From: Sinorhizobium mexicanum | GTDB lineage: Bacteria; Pseudomonadota; Alphaproteobacteria; Rhizobiales; Rhizobiaceae | Reading direction: 5' to 3' | Length of the DNA: 64,000 nt | NCBI RefSeq assembly: GCF_013488225.1 | Contig: NZ_CP041241.1 | Coordinates: 558,001 to 622,000, forward strand | Part shown: positions 7,754 through 16,537 of the stretch, piece after piece | How the letters are laid out: every line of letters starts with the position of its first letter | Position numbering within the stretch: position 1 is the first letter of the stretch | Notes under the pieces: generated by a model | What the model was told of the DNA's origin: nothing | The model's input: the letters and a program-made list of their open reading frames with translations, nothing else | Databases searched by the model: none | Made by a program: the position numbers and the translations under genes

Positions 7754-9172
7754 ATGACCGAGGCTCCCGTCGTCAGGCTCATCGAGGCGGACATTTTCGA
7801 GCGGCAGGTTGGCTTCCGCTTCCCATTCCGATTCGGGCGGGCGCGCGTCGAAAGCGCGCCGCAGGCCTTTGTCCGGGTGAGGATCGCGGACGCAAGCGGC
7901 CATGAGGCCACCGGCTGGTCGGCCGAAATGATGATGCCGAAATGGTTCGACAAGAACCCGGCACTTTCGCCCGACGACAATGTCGCGCAGCTTCGCGCGT
8001 CGCTGCATCTGGCGATTGCGGGGTTGCGGGCGGCCGGCACAAGGACACCCTTCGGGCTGCATGCCGCTGCCGAGGCCGATCATCACCAGGCGGCTGCGGG
8101 CCGAGGCCTCCCGCCGCTGGTGGCGTCTTACGGCTTGGCGCTCATGGATCGCGCCATCATCGATGCCGTGTGCCGGATGAAAGGCGTAAGTGCAGCCGAC
8201 TCCGTCCGCCAAGACCTGCTCGGTATCACCAACGCCACCGCGCCGGACCTTGCGGGCTTCGATCTCGCAGACTTTCTCTCACGACTGGAGCCGTCGCCGC
8301 GGCTCGCGGCTCGCCATACGGTCGGGCTCGCCGATACGTTGACAGCCGCTGATCTCGCGCCGAAGCAGCGGGTCGAGGATAGTCTGCCGCAGACGCTCGA
8401 AGAGGTGATCGCTGCCTACGGCCACCGCTATTTCAAGATCAAGGTTTCCGGACGCCCCGCAGAGGACCTGGAGCGCCTGATAGCGATCGCCGCGGTGCTT
8501 GATCTCACGGCCGACCGCTATCAGGTGACGCTCGACGGCAACGAGCAGTTCGAAAATGTCGACGCGGTTGCCGATCTTCTCGACCGGATCGAGAAGGAGC
8601 CGCGCCTCGCGCGGCTGCGCCGGTCCATACTTTTCTTCGAGCAGCCGATCGCGCGCGCCGAGGCGCTGTCGAAATCGGTCGCCGGCCTTGCGCAGCGCAT
8701 GCCACTCGAAATCGATGAGTCTGACGGCGATATCGGCGCATTCCCGCGGGCACGCGAACTCGGCTATGCCGGTATCTCCGCAAAATCCTGCAAGGGTTTC
8801 TACCGGGCGCTGATCAACCGTGCGCGCGTCGAGAAGTGGAACGGCGAGGCGGGTTCGTCGCGCTATTTCATATCCGCGGAGGACCTGACGACGCAATCGG
8901 GCTTGGCGCTGCAGCAGGACCTCGTTCTGGCGGCGCTCGTCGGCGCCGGCCATGTCGAGCGCAACGGTCATCATTACGTCGACGGCATGGCGCGGGCCCC
9001 GATGGGCGAGCAGGCGTCCTATCTGGCCGACCATGGCGATCTTTATGACGGGGCGTCCGGACGGGCGCGGCTCGCCATCAAGGGGGGCGAGCTCACTTTT
9101 GAAACTGCCTTGAAAGCGATCGGCCTCGGCTCGTCGGTCGAGCCGGACTGGACGTCGATGACGGCGAGCTAG
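7754..9172 (+). CDS. enolase-superfamily (mandelate racemase-like) enzyme
   Basis: A 472-residue protein, longer than typical mandelate racemase-group enzymes (about 370-400). The barrel carries a KxK catalytic motif (YFKIKVSG) and metal ligands on successive strands (TLDGNEQF, FFEQPI, EIDESDGDI), as in enolase-superfamily acid-sugar dehydratases or racemases. The ATG at 7754 lies 7 bases after the DUF993 stop. Family knowledge suggests abstraction of a proton alpha to a carboxylate, needing Mg2+. In this operon it would fit dehydration or epimerisation of an aldonic acid. The substrate cannot be deduced, and the extra N-terminal length sets it apart from well-known subgroups. Confidence 0.8.
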   Translation: MTEAPVVRLIEADIFERQVGFRFPFRFGRARVESAPQAFVRVRIADASGHEATGWSAEMMMPKWFDKNPALSPDDNVAQLRASLHLAIAGLRAAGTRTPFGLHAAAEADHHQAAAGRGLPPLVASYGLALMDRAIIDAVCRMKGVSAADSVRQDLLGITNATAPDLAGFDLADFLSRLEPSPRLAARHTVGLADTLTAADLAPKQRVEDSLPQTLEEVIAAYGHRYFKIKVSGRPAEDLERLIAIAAVLDLTADRYQVTLDGNEQFENVDAVADLLDRIEKEPRLARLRRSILFFEQPIARAEALSKSVAGLAQRMPLEIDESDGDIGAFPRARELGYAGISAKSCKGFYRALINRARVEKWNGEAGSSRYFISAEDLTTQSGLALQQDLVLAALVGAGHVERNGHHYVDGMARAPMGEQASYLADHGDLYDGASGRARLAIKGGELTFETALKAIGLGSSVEPDWTSMTAS

Positions 9173-9246
9173 TGCATGTCGCCCAAGAGTGTGCAGCGAT
9201 TTTGGGACAACGACATGCACAAAACGAAATCTGGGAGGAGTACATC

Positions 9247-10071
9247 ATGCAGGTCGAGGGGCTCTCCATCAATCTGGCGACGATCCGCGAGCAATGCGGC
9301 TTTGCGGAGGCCGTGGATCTCTGCCTGAAACACGGCATCACGGCGATCGCTCCCTGGCGGGATCAGGTGGCGGCGGTCGGGCTCGATGAGGCGGTCCGCA
9401 TCGTCAAGTCCAACGGATTGAGGCTGACCGGCCTCTGCCGCGGCGGTTTCTTCCCGGCGGCAGACGCAGGGGGCCGCGAGAAGGCCATCGACGACAACAG
9501 GCGCGCGATCGATGAGGCGGCCGCGCTTGGCGCCGACTGCCTGGTGCTGGTCGTCGGCGGCCTGCCTGGAGGGTCGAAGAATATCGATGCGGCCCGCCGG
9601 ATGGTCGAGGACGGCATCGCCACGGTGCTGCGCCATGCGCGCGCGGCCGGCGTTCCACTTGCGATCGAACCCCTGCATCCGATGTATGCCGCCGACCGGG
9701 CCTGCGTGAACACGCTCGGCCAGGCACTCGACATGTGCGAGGCGCTCGGCGCCGGCGTTGGCGTCGCGATCGACGTCTATCACGTCTGGTGGGATCCGGA
9801 TCTCGCCAACCAGATCGCGCGGGCCGGGGAAATGAAGGCGATCCTCGCACATCACATCTGCGACTGGCTGGTCCCGACCAGGGACATGCTGTCCGATCGC
9901 GGCATGATGGGCGACGGCGTCATCGATTTGAAGGGGATCCGGCGCCGGATCGAGGCCGCCGGTTTTCACGGGGCGCAGGAGGTCGAGATCTTCTCGGCCG
10001 AGAATTGGTGGAAGCGCCCGGCCGACGAGGTGATCGCCACCTGCGTGGAACGCTATCGCAGCTGCTGCTGA
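9247..10071 (+). CDS. sugar phosphate isomerase/epimerase-like TIM-barrel protein
   Basis: A 274-residue protein of the AP-endonuclease-2-like TIM-barrel family. It shows the ordered acidic and His metal ligands of that fold (IEPLHPMY, AIDVYHVWWDP, HICDW, EVEIFS). The ATG at 9247 follows GGGAGGAG; an upstream in-frame ATG at 9172 lacks a good site. Relatives include inosose dehydratases/isomerases, hydroxypyruvate isomerases and 3-keto-sugar lyases, which work on unphosphorylated keto sugars despite the family name. As the last gene of the operon it may process the keto product of the MocA dehydrogenase. Confidence 0.85.
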   Translation: MQVEGLSINLATIREQCGFAEAVDLCLKHGITAIAPWRDQVAAVGLDEAVRIVKSNGLRLTGLCRGGFFPAADAGGREKAIDDNRRAIDEAAALGADCLVLVVGGLPGGSKNIDAARRMVEDGIATVLRHARAAGVPLAIEPLHPMYAADRACVNTLGQALDMCEALGAGVGVAIDVYHVWWDPDLANQIARAGEMKAILAHHICDWLVPTRDMLSDRGMMGDGVIDLKGIRRRIEAAGFHGAQEVEIFSAENWWKRPADEVIATCVERYRSCC

Positions 10072-10128
10072 GATGGGTTGCTCGATCATGCATCTTACAA
10101 GCTGATGACACAAACCGGCGGGAAATAC

Positions 10129-10177
10129 CTTGACGTTGCCGGAATTCAGCCACTAGCATGTATGTTGAATTTACATG
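10129..10177 (+). promoter_or_regulatory. promoter with overlapping inverted repeat
   Basis: CTTGAC (10129-10134) is followed after 18 bases by CTAGCAT (10153-10159), close to the rhizobial housekeeping consensus. An inverted repeat CATGTA (10157-10162) / TACATG (10172-10177) overlaps the -10 box and start region and may be an operator. It precedes the oxidoreductase gene at 10229. It is different from the GTAACC operator of the neighbouring cassette. Confidence 0.45.
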
Positions 10178-10228
10178 TTGTACTAGCCATTGCCGCCAGT
10201 CGCGCGGCTTCATTCCAGACAGGATTGC

Positions 10229-11545
10229 GTGAGGAAGATGGAAAACAAACGTCGTTTTGCGCTGGTCGGTACCGGCAACCGCGGCACCACGATGTGGGGC
10301 AAGGATCTGCTCGCCGGTTGGCGCGGCCAGGTGGATCTCGTCGCCATAGCCGACACGAATGCGCTCAGAGCCGAACGCGCCCGCACGATGATCGCCACCA
10401 ACGCGCCGATCTACGGCAATGTCGACACCATGCTTGCCGAAGCGCGACCCGATCTCGTGATCGTCTGCACGCCGGACAGCACGCATGACGACATCGTTGT
10501 CCGCGCGCTCGAGGCCGGTGCCGATGTCATCACCGAAAAGCCGATGTCGACGACGGTCGAAAAGATCCGCCGCATTCTGGATGCCGAGAAGCGCACGGGC
10601 CGGCGGGTGGACGTGTCCTTCAACTACCGCTTCGCGCCGACCGCCGCGCGCATCAAGGAACTGTTGAATTCCGGCGAGATCGGCCGCATCACCTCCGTCG
10701 ACTTTCATTGGTATCTCGATACCAGGCACGGCGCCGACTATTTCCGTCGCTGGCACGCCTATACGGAACGGTCAGGCAGCCTCTTCGTGCACAAGGCAAC
10801 CCACCATTTCGACCTGTTGAACTGGTATCTCGACAGCGATCCGGATGCGGTCACGGCCTTTGCCGACCTGCAGATGTACGGGCGCAAGGGACCCTTCCGC
10901 GGGCCGCGCTGCAAACTCTGTCCTCACAAGAATGAGTGCGATTTCTACCTGGATCTCGAAGCCGATCCGTTCCTTGAGGCGCTCTATGAAGACCCCTCGG
11001 AGATTGACGGCTACTTCCGCGACGGCTGTGTCTTCCGCGAGGACATCGATATTCCCGATACGATGGTCGCGAACATACACTACCGGAACAATGTCCACGT
11101 CTCCTATTCGCTGAACACCTTCCAGCCGATCGAAGGCCACCACATCGCGTTCAACGGAACGAAGGGCAGGATTGAGCTTCGCCAGTACGAGGACCAGCCG
11201 TGGGAGATGCCGGAGGAAGATGTCATCCTGCTGATACGCAATTTTCCGAAAGGTCGCCCAGGGGTGGAACGTATCGCGGTGCAGCATTCGCCCGGCGGGC
11301 ACTATGGCGGCGACGACCGCTTGCGGAACATGCTTTTCAAGCCAGACGCGAAGGACTCGCTGGGGCAGCGGGCAGGCGCCCGCGCCGGCGCGATGTCGGT
11401 CCTCTGCGGTGTCGCGGCACTGCAGAGTTCGCGCACGGGCAAGCTGGTCCGGCTTGCCGACCTGATGCCGGAGCTCTTCGAGGACGAGTTCTGCTCCCTT
11501 TCCCGGTCCGCGGCGCAAATCTCGGCCTCTGCGGGCCGGCAATAA
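10229..11545 (+). CDS. Gfo/Idh/MocA oxidoreductase with a four-Cys motif
   Basis: A protein of about 438 residues with a classical GTGNRG Rossmann motif (residues 14-19), catalytic EKP at about 103-105 and a C-terminal alpha/beta domain. Unusually it carries C228-x2-C231-x5-C237 and C267 (CKLCPHKNEC, then DGCVF), a spacing suited to a zinc or Fe-S site; some MocA subgroups have such an insertion. The start is uncertain: GTG at 10229 has AGGA four bases upstream, and ATG at 10238 is the alternative. It has its own promoter and sits downstream of the sugar cassette, so a related metabolic role is likely. Confidence 0.85.
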   Translation: MRKMENKRRFALVGTGNRGTTMWGKDLLAGWRGQVDLVAIADTNALRAERARTMIATNAPIYGNVDTMLAEARPDLVIVCTPDSTHDDIVVRALEAGADVITEKPMSTTVEKIRRILDAEKRTGRRVDVSFNYRFAPTAARIKELLNSGEIGRITSVDFHWYLDTRHGADYFRRWHAYTERSGSLFVHKATHHFDLLNWYLDSDPDAVTAFADLQMYGRKGPFRGPRCKLCPHKNECDFYLDLEADPFLEALYEDPSEIDGYFRDGCVFREDIDIPDTMVANIHYRNNVHVSYSLNTFQPIEGHHIAFNGTKGRIELRQYEDQPWEMPEEDVILLIRNFPKGRPGVERIAVQHSPGGHYGGDDRLRNMLFKPDAKDSLGQRAGARAGAMSVLCGVAALQSSRTGKLVRLADLMPELFEDEFCSLSRSAAQISASAGRQ

Positions 11546-11766
11546 GTTCGCCCTCTCCCGTAGCCGCAAGGCCAGCCTGAAGTCCCGCCCCTTGCTCGCT
11601 GGAGGGCTCTCCATCACCGCGCGCATCCATGCATTTGACGCATGGGTGCGCTGATGTATGAGCGCTGCAATCCCCCGAGGTTCCGCATTATATGTTGCGC
11701 ATCGAAGCAAACGAGGCGCCACGGACTGGCAGCCGGGCTTCGAAAGCCCATGAAAGGGGGATCAAA

Positions 11767-11913
11767 ATGAACGTAGCACGCTCTTTTAACAACTGGCGCA
11801 AGTATCGTCAGACGGTCGCCGAACTGGGCCGCATGTCGACCCGCGAACTCAACGACCTCGGCATCAACCGCGGCGATATCCATCGCGTCGCCCGCGCTGC
11901 TGTCGGCCGCTAA
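11767..11913 (+). CDS. DUF1127 small protein
   Basis: A 48-residue, arginine-rich protein (MNVARSFNNWRKYRQTV..., STRELNDLGINRGDI) that matches the DUF1127 pattern: an N-terminal RxxxNWRxYR helix and an ELxDLGIxRxDI block. ATG 11767 is preceded by GGGGGA. Members of this family in Rhizobiaceae are short, often stress- or nutrient-responsive, and have been linked to RNA-related and phosphate/carbon effects in Agrobacterium (general knowledge). A hairpin terminator follows about 50 bases after the stop, so it is monocistronic. Confidence 0.85.
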   Translation: MNVARSFNNWRKYRQTVAELGRMSTRELNDLGINRGDIHRVARAAVGR

Positions 11914-11962
11914 AGGCTCGTTCGACGGGCACGCCACGTCGGTAGTGATGTAGATCTGTCCA

Positions 11963-11996
11963 AGCGCCTGCACCTCCCAGCGGGCGCTTTTCTTTT
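11963..11996 (+). terminator. rho-independent terminator after the DUF1127 gene
   Basis: AGCGCC (11963-11968) pairs with GGCGCT (11983-11988) around a C-rich loop and is followed by TTTCTTTT. It ends the small DUF1127 transcript. Confidence 0.65.
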
Positions 11997-12048
11997 GCGC
12001 TCGTGTTGGGGGCCGGTCGCCCGCTTCCGACTTAGCTAACGCTTGCGG

Positions 12049-12927
12049 TCAGTGGGCTAATCGAAACCGGATGGTGCCTGCAAGACTTTGCCCGGGATGC
12101 AACGCAACGAGGCCACCGTCTTCGTTCGGCATGTTGTGCGCATTGGGCAGATGCGTCATCGGCTCGAAGCAGAAGAAGTCTGCATCCGCATCCGGCGAAT
12201 AGATCATAAAGCACCCGAATGGCCCTTGGGTTTCAAGCCTTAAGGCAAGCTGATGTTCGGGCCATTCGATCGCAGCCTCTCCGTCCCAGCCGTCATAGGC
12301 ATTGTTCATCCAGCGCGCGGGGAGCGTATTAGCCTCGGTGAAATCAAGCGTGCGGGCAATCGGGCCGGGAGCGTCGGGCAGGTGTCCGGTCCTCTCACCC
12401 CAGATGCGTTTTGCCTTCGCCTTGAGCCGGGTCTCGGCCGTGCGCGGAAAGAAGGGGTGATGTCCCAACCCAAAGGGCAACGTACGAGGCGACATGTTCG
12501 TGACCGCCAGCGAAAGAACCAGCGTACTGCCATCCAGCCAGACTTCCTCTACGGCCTCATAGGCATAGGGGCTCCCCGCCCGCTCGGCGTGCACGTAGGA
12601 AAGTCTGGCCTGTTCTCCGCTGTGCGATTTCACCTCCCATTCGCTGAGCCAGCCATCCCCATGCAGGCAGAATGGATCGGCCGGTGTATTCGGTTCGAGG
12701 AAGAAGCGCTCGCCATCGAAGGTGAAACTGTTGCCCTCGATCCTGTTGCCGAACGGCACAAGCGGGAAACTCGCCTCGGCGCCGAAGCGTTGCGAGGCGA
12801 CCCCGGCCGTGGTCGCAGGCTTCAGGAAAGGGATCCCGCGCCAGGTGGCAGCGAGGAGCGAGCCGCCGAAGCGGCTCAGCTCGACCGAGAGCTCGTCGTT
12901 CTTGAGATGCAGGACATCGTTCGGCAT
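12049..12927 (-). CDS. aldose 1-epimerase (galactose mutarotase-like) protein
   Basis: A 292-residue protein of the galactose mutarotase beta-sandwich family: an N-terminal strand region (LSRFGGSLLAATWRGIPFLKP), the conserved arginine segment FGNRIEG, the His-rich LGHHPFFP and late DFFCFEPMTH segments. It starts 6 bases after araH, so it is the last gene of the araFGH operon. It would interconvert anomers of the imported hexose or pentose before the dehydrogenase acts. Sugar specificity is not readable, but D-galactose or L-arabinose fits the context. Confidence 0.85.
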   Translation of the reverse strand: MPNDVLHLKNDELSVELSRFGGSLLAATWRGIPFLKPATTAGVASQRFGAEASFPLVPFGNRIEGNSFTFDGERFFLEPNTPADPFCLHGDGWLSEWEVKSHSGEQARLSYVHAERAGSPYAYEAVEEVWLDGSTLVLSLAVTNMSPRTLPFGLGHHPFFPRTAETRLKAKAKRIWGERTGHLPDAPGPIARTLDFTEANTLPARWMNNAYDGWDGEAAIEWPEHQLALRLETQGPFGCFMIYSPDADADFFCFEPMTHLPNAHNMPNEDGGLVALHPGQSLAGTIRFRLAH

Positions 12928-12933
12928 TGCCGA

Positions 12934-13884
12934 TCAGACGCGCTGTCTGCCCGCGACCGAGCGCAGATTGTCGAGCAGCACCGCCAACAGCAGGATCAGG
13001 CCGCGCACCACGTATTGATAAAAGGCCTGGATGTTGAGCAGGTTCATGACGTTCTCGGCGATGCCCATGATCAAGACGCCGACGATGACGCCGGTCATGG
13101 CCGCGCGGCCGCCGGCGAGCGAGACTCCGCCGAGCACGCAGGCCGAGATGACGGAAAGCTCCAGCCCCGTCGCGGCATTCGGCTGGCCGGAGGTGATGCG
13201 CGACGCAAGCAACACGCCCGCAACGGCGCAGACGATGCCTTGCAGTGCGAAGATCCAGATGCGCATGCGGGCGACGTCGACGCCGGCAAGCCGCGAGGCC
13301 TCCGGATTGCCGCCGATCGCCAGCGTATTCTTGCCAAACACGGTCCGGTTCAGCACGAAGCCGAAGACGATGAAGAACAGGCCCATGACCCAGATCGGCG
13401 TCGGGATGCCGAGGAAGCGCGACAGCGCGAGCTGGTAGAAACCGGGGTCGTTGATGCCGACTGCCCGGCCGTCCGAGGCGATCAGCGCGAAACCGCGGAC
13501 GATCTGCATGGTGGCAAGCGTGGTGATCAGCGCATTAATGCGAAAACGCGCAATGACGACGCCGTTGATGGTGCCGACGACGGCGCCGCAAAGGACGGCT
13601 GCCAGCAGCCCGACGAGGATCGAGCCCGAGACGTTCGAGGCCATGACCGCCACCATCCCGGAAAATGCCACCGTCGAGCCGACGGAAAGGTCGAAATCGC
13701 GCGAGGCGAGGCAGAACATCATCGTGCAGGCGATGATGCCGATGGTGACAACGGACTGCAGCAGGCCGAGCATGTTGCGTTCGCTGAGAAAATTCGGAAC
13801 CGTCAACGACACGATGGCAAAGGCGACCGCGAAAATGACGACGAGGCCCTGTTCGCCGAGAAGGATTTTTTTCAAGGAGGTCAT
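12934..13884 (-). CDS. araH: L-arabinose-type ABC importer permease
   Basis: A 316-residue hydrophobic protein of the RbsC/AraH permease family. The SRDFDLSVGSTVAFSGM segment is the characteristic conserved loop, and the sequence resembles AraH more than RbsC. The ATG at 13884 comes two bases after the araG stop, so expression is coupled. It forms the membrane channel for the AraF-AraG importer. The reading frame continues upstream through araG in another frame, but that extension has no family resemblance and is a shadow. Confidence 0.88.
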   Translation of the reverse strand: MTSLKKILLGEQGLVVIFAVAFAIVSLTVPNFLSERNMLGLLQSVVTIGIIACTMMFCLASRDFDLSVGSTVAFSGMVAVMASNVSGSILVGLLAAVLCGAVVGTINGVVIARFRINALITTLATMQIVRGFALIASDGRAVGINDPGFYQLALSRFLGIPTPIWVMGLFFIVFGFVLNRTVFGKNTLAIGGNPEASRLAGVDVARMRIWIFALQGIVCAVAGVLLASRITSGQPNAATGLELSVISACVLGGVSLAGGRAAMTGVIVGVLIMGIAENVMNLLNIQAFYQYVVRGLILLLAVLLDNLRSVAGRQRV

Positions 13885-13886
13885 CG

Positions 13887-15413
13887 TCACTGTACCTGTG
13901 TGAAGGGAATGTCTTTGCTGTTCTTGATGTCGGGAAGGGCTGCCGCGAGGATCCGCCGCTCGTCGAATTCTGCGCGCGGCAAGTCGGCCGCCAGCCGACC
14001 CTCGCACATCACGATGATGCGATCCGTAATGCCCATCACCTCCGGCAGTTCGCTGGAGATGACGACGATCGCCATGCCCTGCTCGGCAAGCCCGTAGAGG
14101 ATCTCGTAGATCTCGGATTTCGCGCCGACGTCGATGCCGCGCGTAGGCTCGTCGATGATGAGAACCTTGATGCCTTCCTCGGACAGCCAGCGGCCGAGAA
14201 TGACCTTTTGCTGGTTGCCGCCCGAGAGGTTGACGATGTCCTGGCGACGCGATGGCGTTCGCACGCGAAGCTTGGCGATGAACTTTTCGGCGAGCTCGCT
14301 TTCCTTCTTCGGGTTGATGATGCCGAAGGGAGAAAAGTGGCGGCGCGAGGAGATCGTCATATTCTCCTCGATCGACCGGCCCTGGACGATGCCGTCGAAC
14401 TTGCGGTCCTCCGGGCAGAGAACGATGCCGGCCCGGATCGACTTGGGCGGGCTGTCTGCGGGCACGGCCGCGCCGTCGACCGAGACGCTGCCCTGGCTGC
14501 GCGTATCGGCTCCATAGACGAGCCGCGCCATCTCGCTGCGACCGGCGCCGATCAGGCCGAAGAAGCCGACGATCTCGCCGCGCCTGACCGAGAAGCTCAA
14601 CGGGACTCTTAGTTTTGGTCCCGCGATGTTTTCGATCCGCAGCCGTTCGGCGCCGAAGCTGCGTCCCCGCCAGCCCCAGATGTTGGCGATTTCGCGCCCG
14701 ACCATCTCGGAAATGATCTGGTCGCGCGTCACCTCGGAAATGTCGGGATGATGTGCGGCGAGCTTGCCGTCGCGCAGCACCGTGAGACTGTCGCAAAGCC
14801 GGAAGATCTCGTCGAGCCGATGCGAGACGTAAAGAATGACGGTGCCCTTCGCGCGCAGGCGGTCGATGAGGGCGAAGAGAATTTCGCTTTCGCGCGAGGA
14901 CAGCGACGAGGTAGGCTCGTCGAGAGCGATCACGCGCGCGTCGACCATCACCGCCTTGGCGATCTCGACCATCTGGCGCTCGCCGATCGAAAGGGATGCA
15001 ACCTTGGTGGTTGGGTCGACGTCGATGCCGATCTCGGCAAGCTTCTCCGAGACGACGCCGATGAGTTTCCGCCGGTCGATCACGCCGCCCTTGCCGGGGA
15101 AATGGCCGAGCCAAAGGTTTTCGGCGACCGTCAGCTCCGGCACGAGCTGCAGCTCCTGGTGAATGACGATGACCCCCGCGTGGAAGGCGTCGCGCACGGA
15201 GCGGTAGTGCTGCACCTCTCCGTCGATGCGGATCTCGCCGTGGTCGGCGGATTGGTCGCCGGAGAGGACGCGGATCAGCGTCGACTTGCCGGCGCCGTTT
15301 TCCCCCATCAGCCCGTGGACCGCGCCCTTGCGAACAGCAAAGGAAACATCCCGCAGCGCCTGGACGCCGGGGTAACCCTTGGAAATCGATCGGAATTCGA
15401 GGAAATCTTGCAT
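13887..15413 (-). CDS. araG: L-arabinose-type ABC importer ATP-binding protein (two-domain)
   Basis: A 508-residue tandem ATPase typical of CUT2 sugar importers. The first Walker A is MGENGAGKS (about residues 36-44), followed by VSHRLDEIF. The second half has GLIGAGRSEM, LSGGNQQKVILGRWL and DEPTRGIDVGAK, and resembles AraG of enteric bacteria over its length. The ATG at 15413 has GGAG six bases upstream; a longer frame to 15488 lacks a site. It lies 71 bases after araF and runs directly into araH. Confidence 0.9.
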   Translation of the reverse strand: MQDFLEFRSISKGYPGVQALRDVSFAVRKGAVHGLMGENGAGKSTLIRVLSGDQSADHGEIRIDGEVQHYRSVRDAFHAGVIVIHQELQLVPELTVAENLWLGHFPGKGGVIDRRKLIGVVSEKLAEIGIDVDPTTKVASLSIGERQMVEIAKAVMVDARVIALDEPTSSLSSRESEILFALIDRLRAKGTVILYVSHRLDEIFRLCDSLTVLRDGKLAAHHPDISEVTRDQIISEMVGREIANIWGWRGRSFGAERLRIENIAGPKLRVPLSFSVRRGEIVGFFGLIGAGRSEMARLVYGADTRSQGSVSVDGAAVPADSPPKSIRAGIVLCPEDRKFDGIVQGRSIEENMTISSRRHFSPFGIINPKKESELAEKFIAKLRVRTPSRRQDIVNLSGGNQQKVILGRWLSEEGIKVLIIDEPTRGIDVGAKSEIYEILYGLAEQGMAIVVISSELPEVMGITDRIIVMCEGRLAADLPRAEFDERRILAAALPDIKNSKDIPFTQVQ

Positions 15414-15484
15414 GCGTTGCTCCGAAGCGGAATGCCCGGCGGGGCTGCAGCGCAGGCCGCCGGGCTCGGTGGCGTCCGAAACGG

Positions 15485-16468
15485 TCACTCGATGCCGAGT
15501 TCCTTGCGGACGGCTTCGTAGTTGTCGCGAAGCGCCAGCTGGCCGGCGGTCAGGATCAGCTTTTCCGGCTCCTTGTCGTTGGCAATCCAGTCGTACATGT
15601 TGAGCGCGGTTTCGTAGCCGTGACGCTTCGGCGAGATGATGACGGTGCCGAAGAAGCCGGTGGCAGCAGGCTTCTTGAACTCGTTGATCGCCGACTCCGC
15701 GCCGCCAATGCCGACGCCGATCACGCTGTCGGCGGCAATGCCGACGGATTCGGTCGCGCGCACGGCCCCGAGTACCGCTTCGTCATTGAGACCGACAGCG
15801 ACCCATTTCTTGATGCCGGCGTTCTTGTTGAGCACGATCGTCGAGGCGTTGAGGGCGGCCTCCGTATCGGTCTTGGCCTGCGGCGCATCGAAGATGTTAG
15901 CTTCCGGGAAACCGTTGGCCTTGAGAACGGAAAGGGCGCCTTCGACGCGGTCGACGGCGGTCGGGAGCTGGTCGTAGGAGACACGGATCGCGCCGACTTC
16001 CTTCATGTCCCAGCCGCGTTTCTTGATTTCGTCGACAATCGCCTGGCCGACGGCCTCGCCGATCTTCGTGGCCGAGATCCCCATGTGCGGAACGTCTTCG
16101 ATCGGGCTGCCGTCGGCGTTGACCAAGCGGTCGTCGACGGTCATCAGCTTGAGATCATTGGCGGCAGCCTTTGCGACGATGCCCGGGCCGAGCTTGACGT
16201 CAGGCGTGCAGACGATGAAGCCCTGCGCGCCCTGGGCCCCGAGATTGTCGATGGCCGACTGGACCTTCTCGCCGTCTTCCGCGCCAATCTTGACCAGCGT
16301 GAAGCCTTTTTCCTTGGCGGCGGCGTCCGCAAATTTCCATTCGTCCTGGAACCACGGCTCCTCGGGCTGCTTGACGATGAAGCCGATCTTGACGTCGGCG
16401 GCGAATGCGGAAGTGGCGGCGAATACCGCAACGGTACCGGCCAGAATGGCTGCCTTGATGAAGCGCAT
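15485..16468 (-). CDS. araF: L-arabinose-type periplasmic binding protein
   Basis: A 327-residue protein with a clear Sec signal peptide (MRFIKAAILAG...SAFAAD). The mature N-terminus FIVKQPEEPWFQDEWKFAD is almost the AraF signature, and CTPDVKLGP, TKIGEAVGQ and RDNYEA also align with AraF. The ATG at 16468 has GGGAGAC upstream. AraF proteins bind L-arabinose and also D-galactose and D-fucose, which share ring stereochemistry. With dgoD across the divergent promoter, D-galactose is a plausible ligand here. Transcription is probably controlled by the palindrome inside its promoter. Confidence 0.9.
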   Translation of the reverse strand: MRFIKAAILAGTVAVFAATSAFAADVKIGFIVKQPEEPWFQDEWKFADAAAKEKGFTLVKIGAEDGEKVQSAIDNLGAQGAQGFIVCTPDVKLGPGIVAKAAANDLKLMTVDDRLVNADGSPIEDVPHMGISATKIGEAVGQAIVDEIKKRGWDMKEVGAIRVSYDQLPTAVDRVEGALSVLKANGFPEANIFDAPQAKTDTEAALNASTIVLNKNAGIKKWVAVGLNDEAVLGAVRATESVGIAADSVIGVGIGGAESAINEFKKPAATGFFGTVIISPKRHGYETALNMYDWIANDKEPEKLILTAGQLALRDNYEAVRKELGIE

Positions 16469-16508
16469 GATGTGTCTCCCTGGTGAACTGCCTCCTGCAG
16501 TTGGCATT

Positions 16509-16537
16509 TGTGTATGATGAATCATCATATTCGTCAA
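16509..16537 (-). promoter_or_regulatory. araF promoter with a perfect palindromic operator in the spacer
   Basis: On the minus strand TTGACG (16537-16532) and TACACA (16514-16509) are 17 bases apart. The 17-base palindrome TATGATGA-A-TCATCATA (16513-16529 on the plus strand) occupies nearly the whole spacer. Another TATGATGA half occurs at 16547-16554. The divergent GntR/FadR-type regulator gene is the likely source of the repressor. Confidence 0.7.

Noticed and set aside
12253..14097. 614-codon open frame on the plus strand over the mutarotase, araH and araG genes
   Set aside because: Antisense to three clear genes; the translation is low in hydrophobics with many His, Asp, Arg and Gln residues, typical of a shadow frame in GC-rich DNA.
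12934..15114. 726-codon frame continuing araH upstream through araG
   Set aside because: Only the last 316 residues match AraH; the rest is a different frame of araG.
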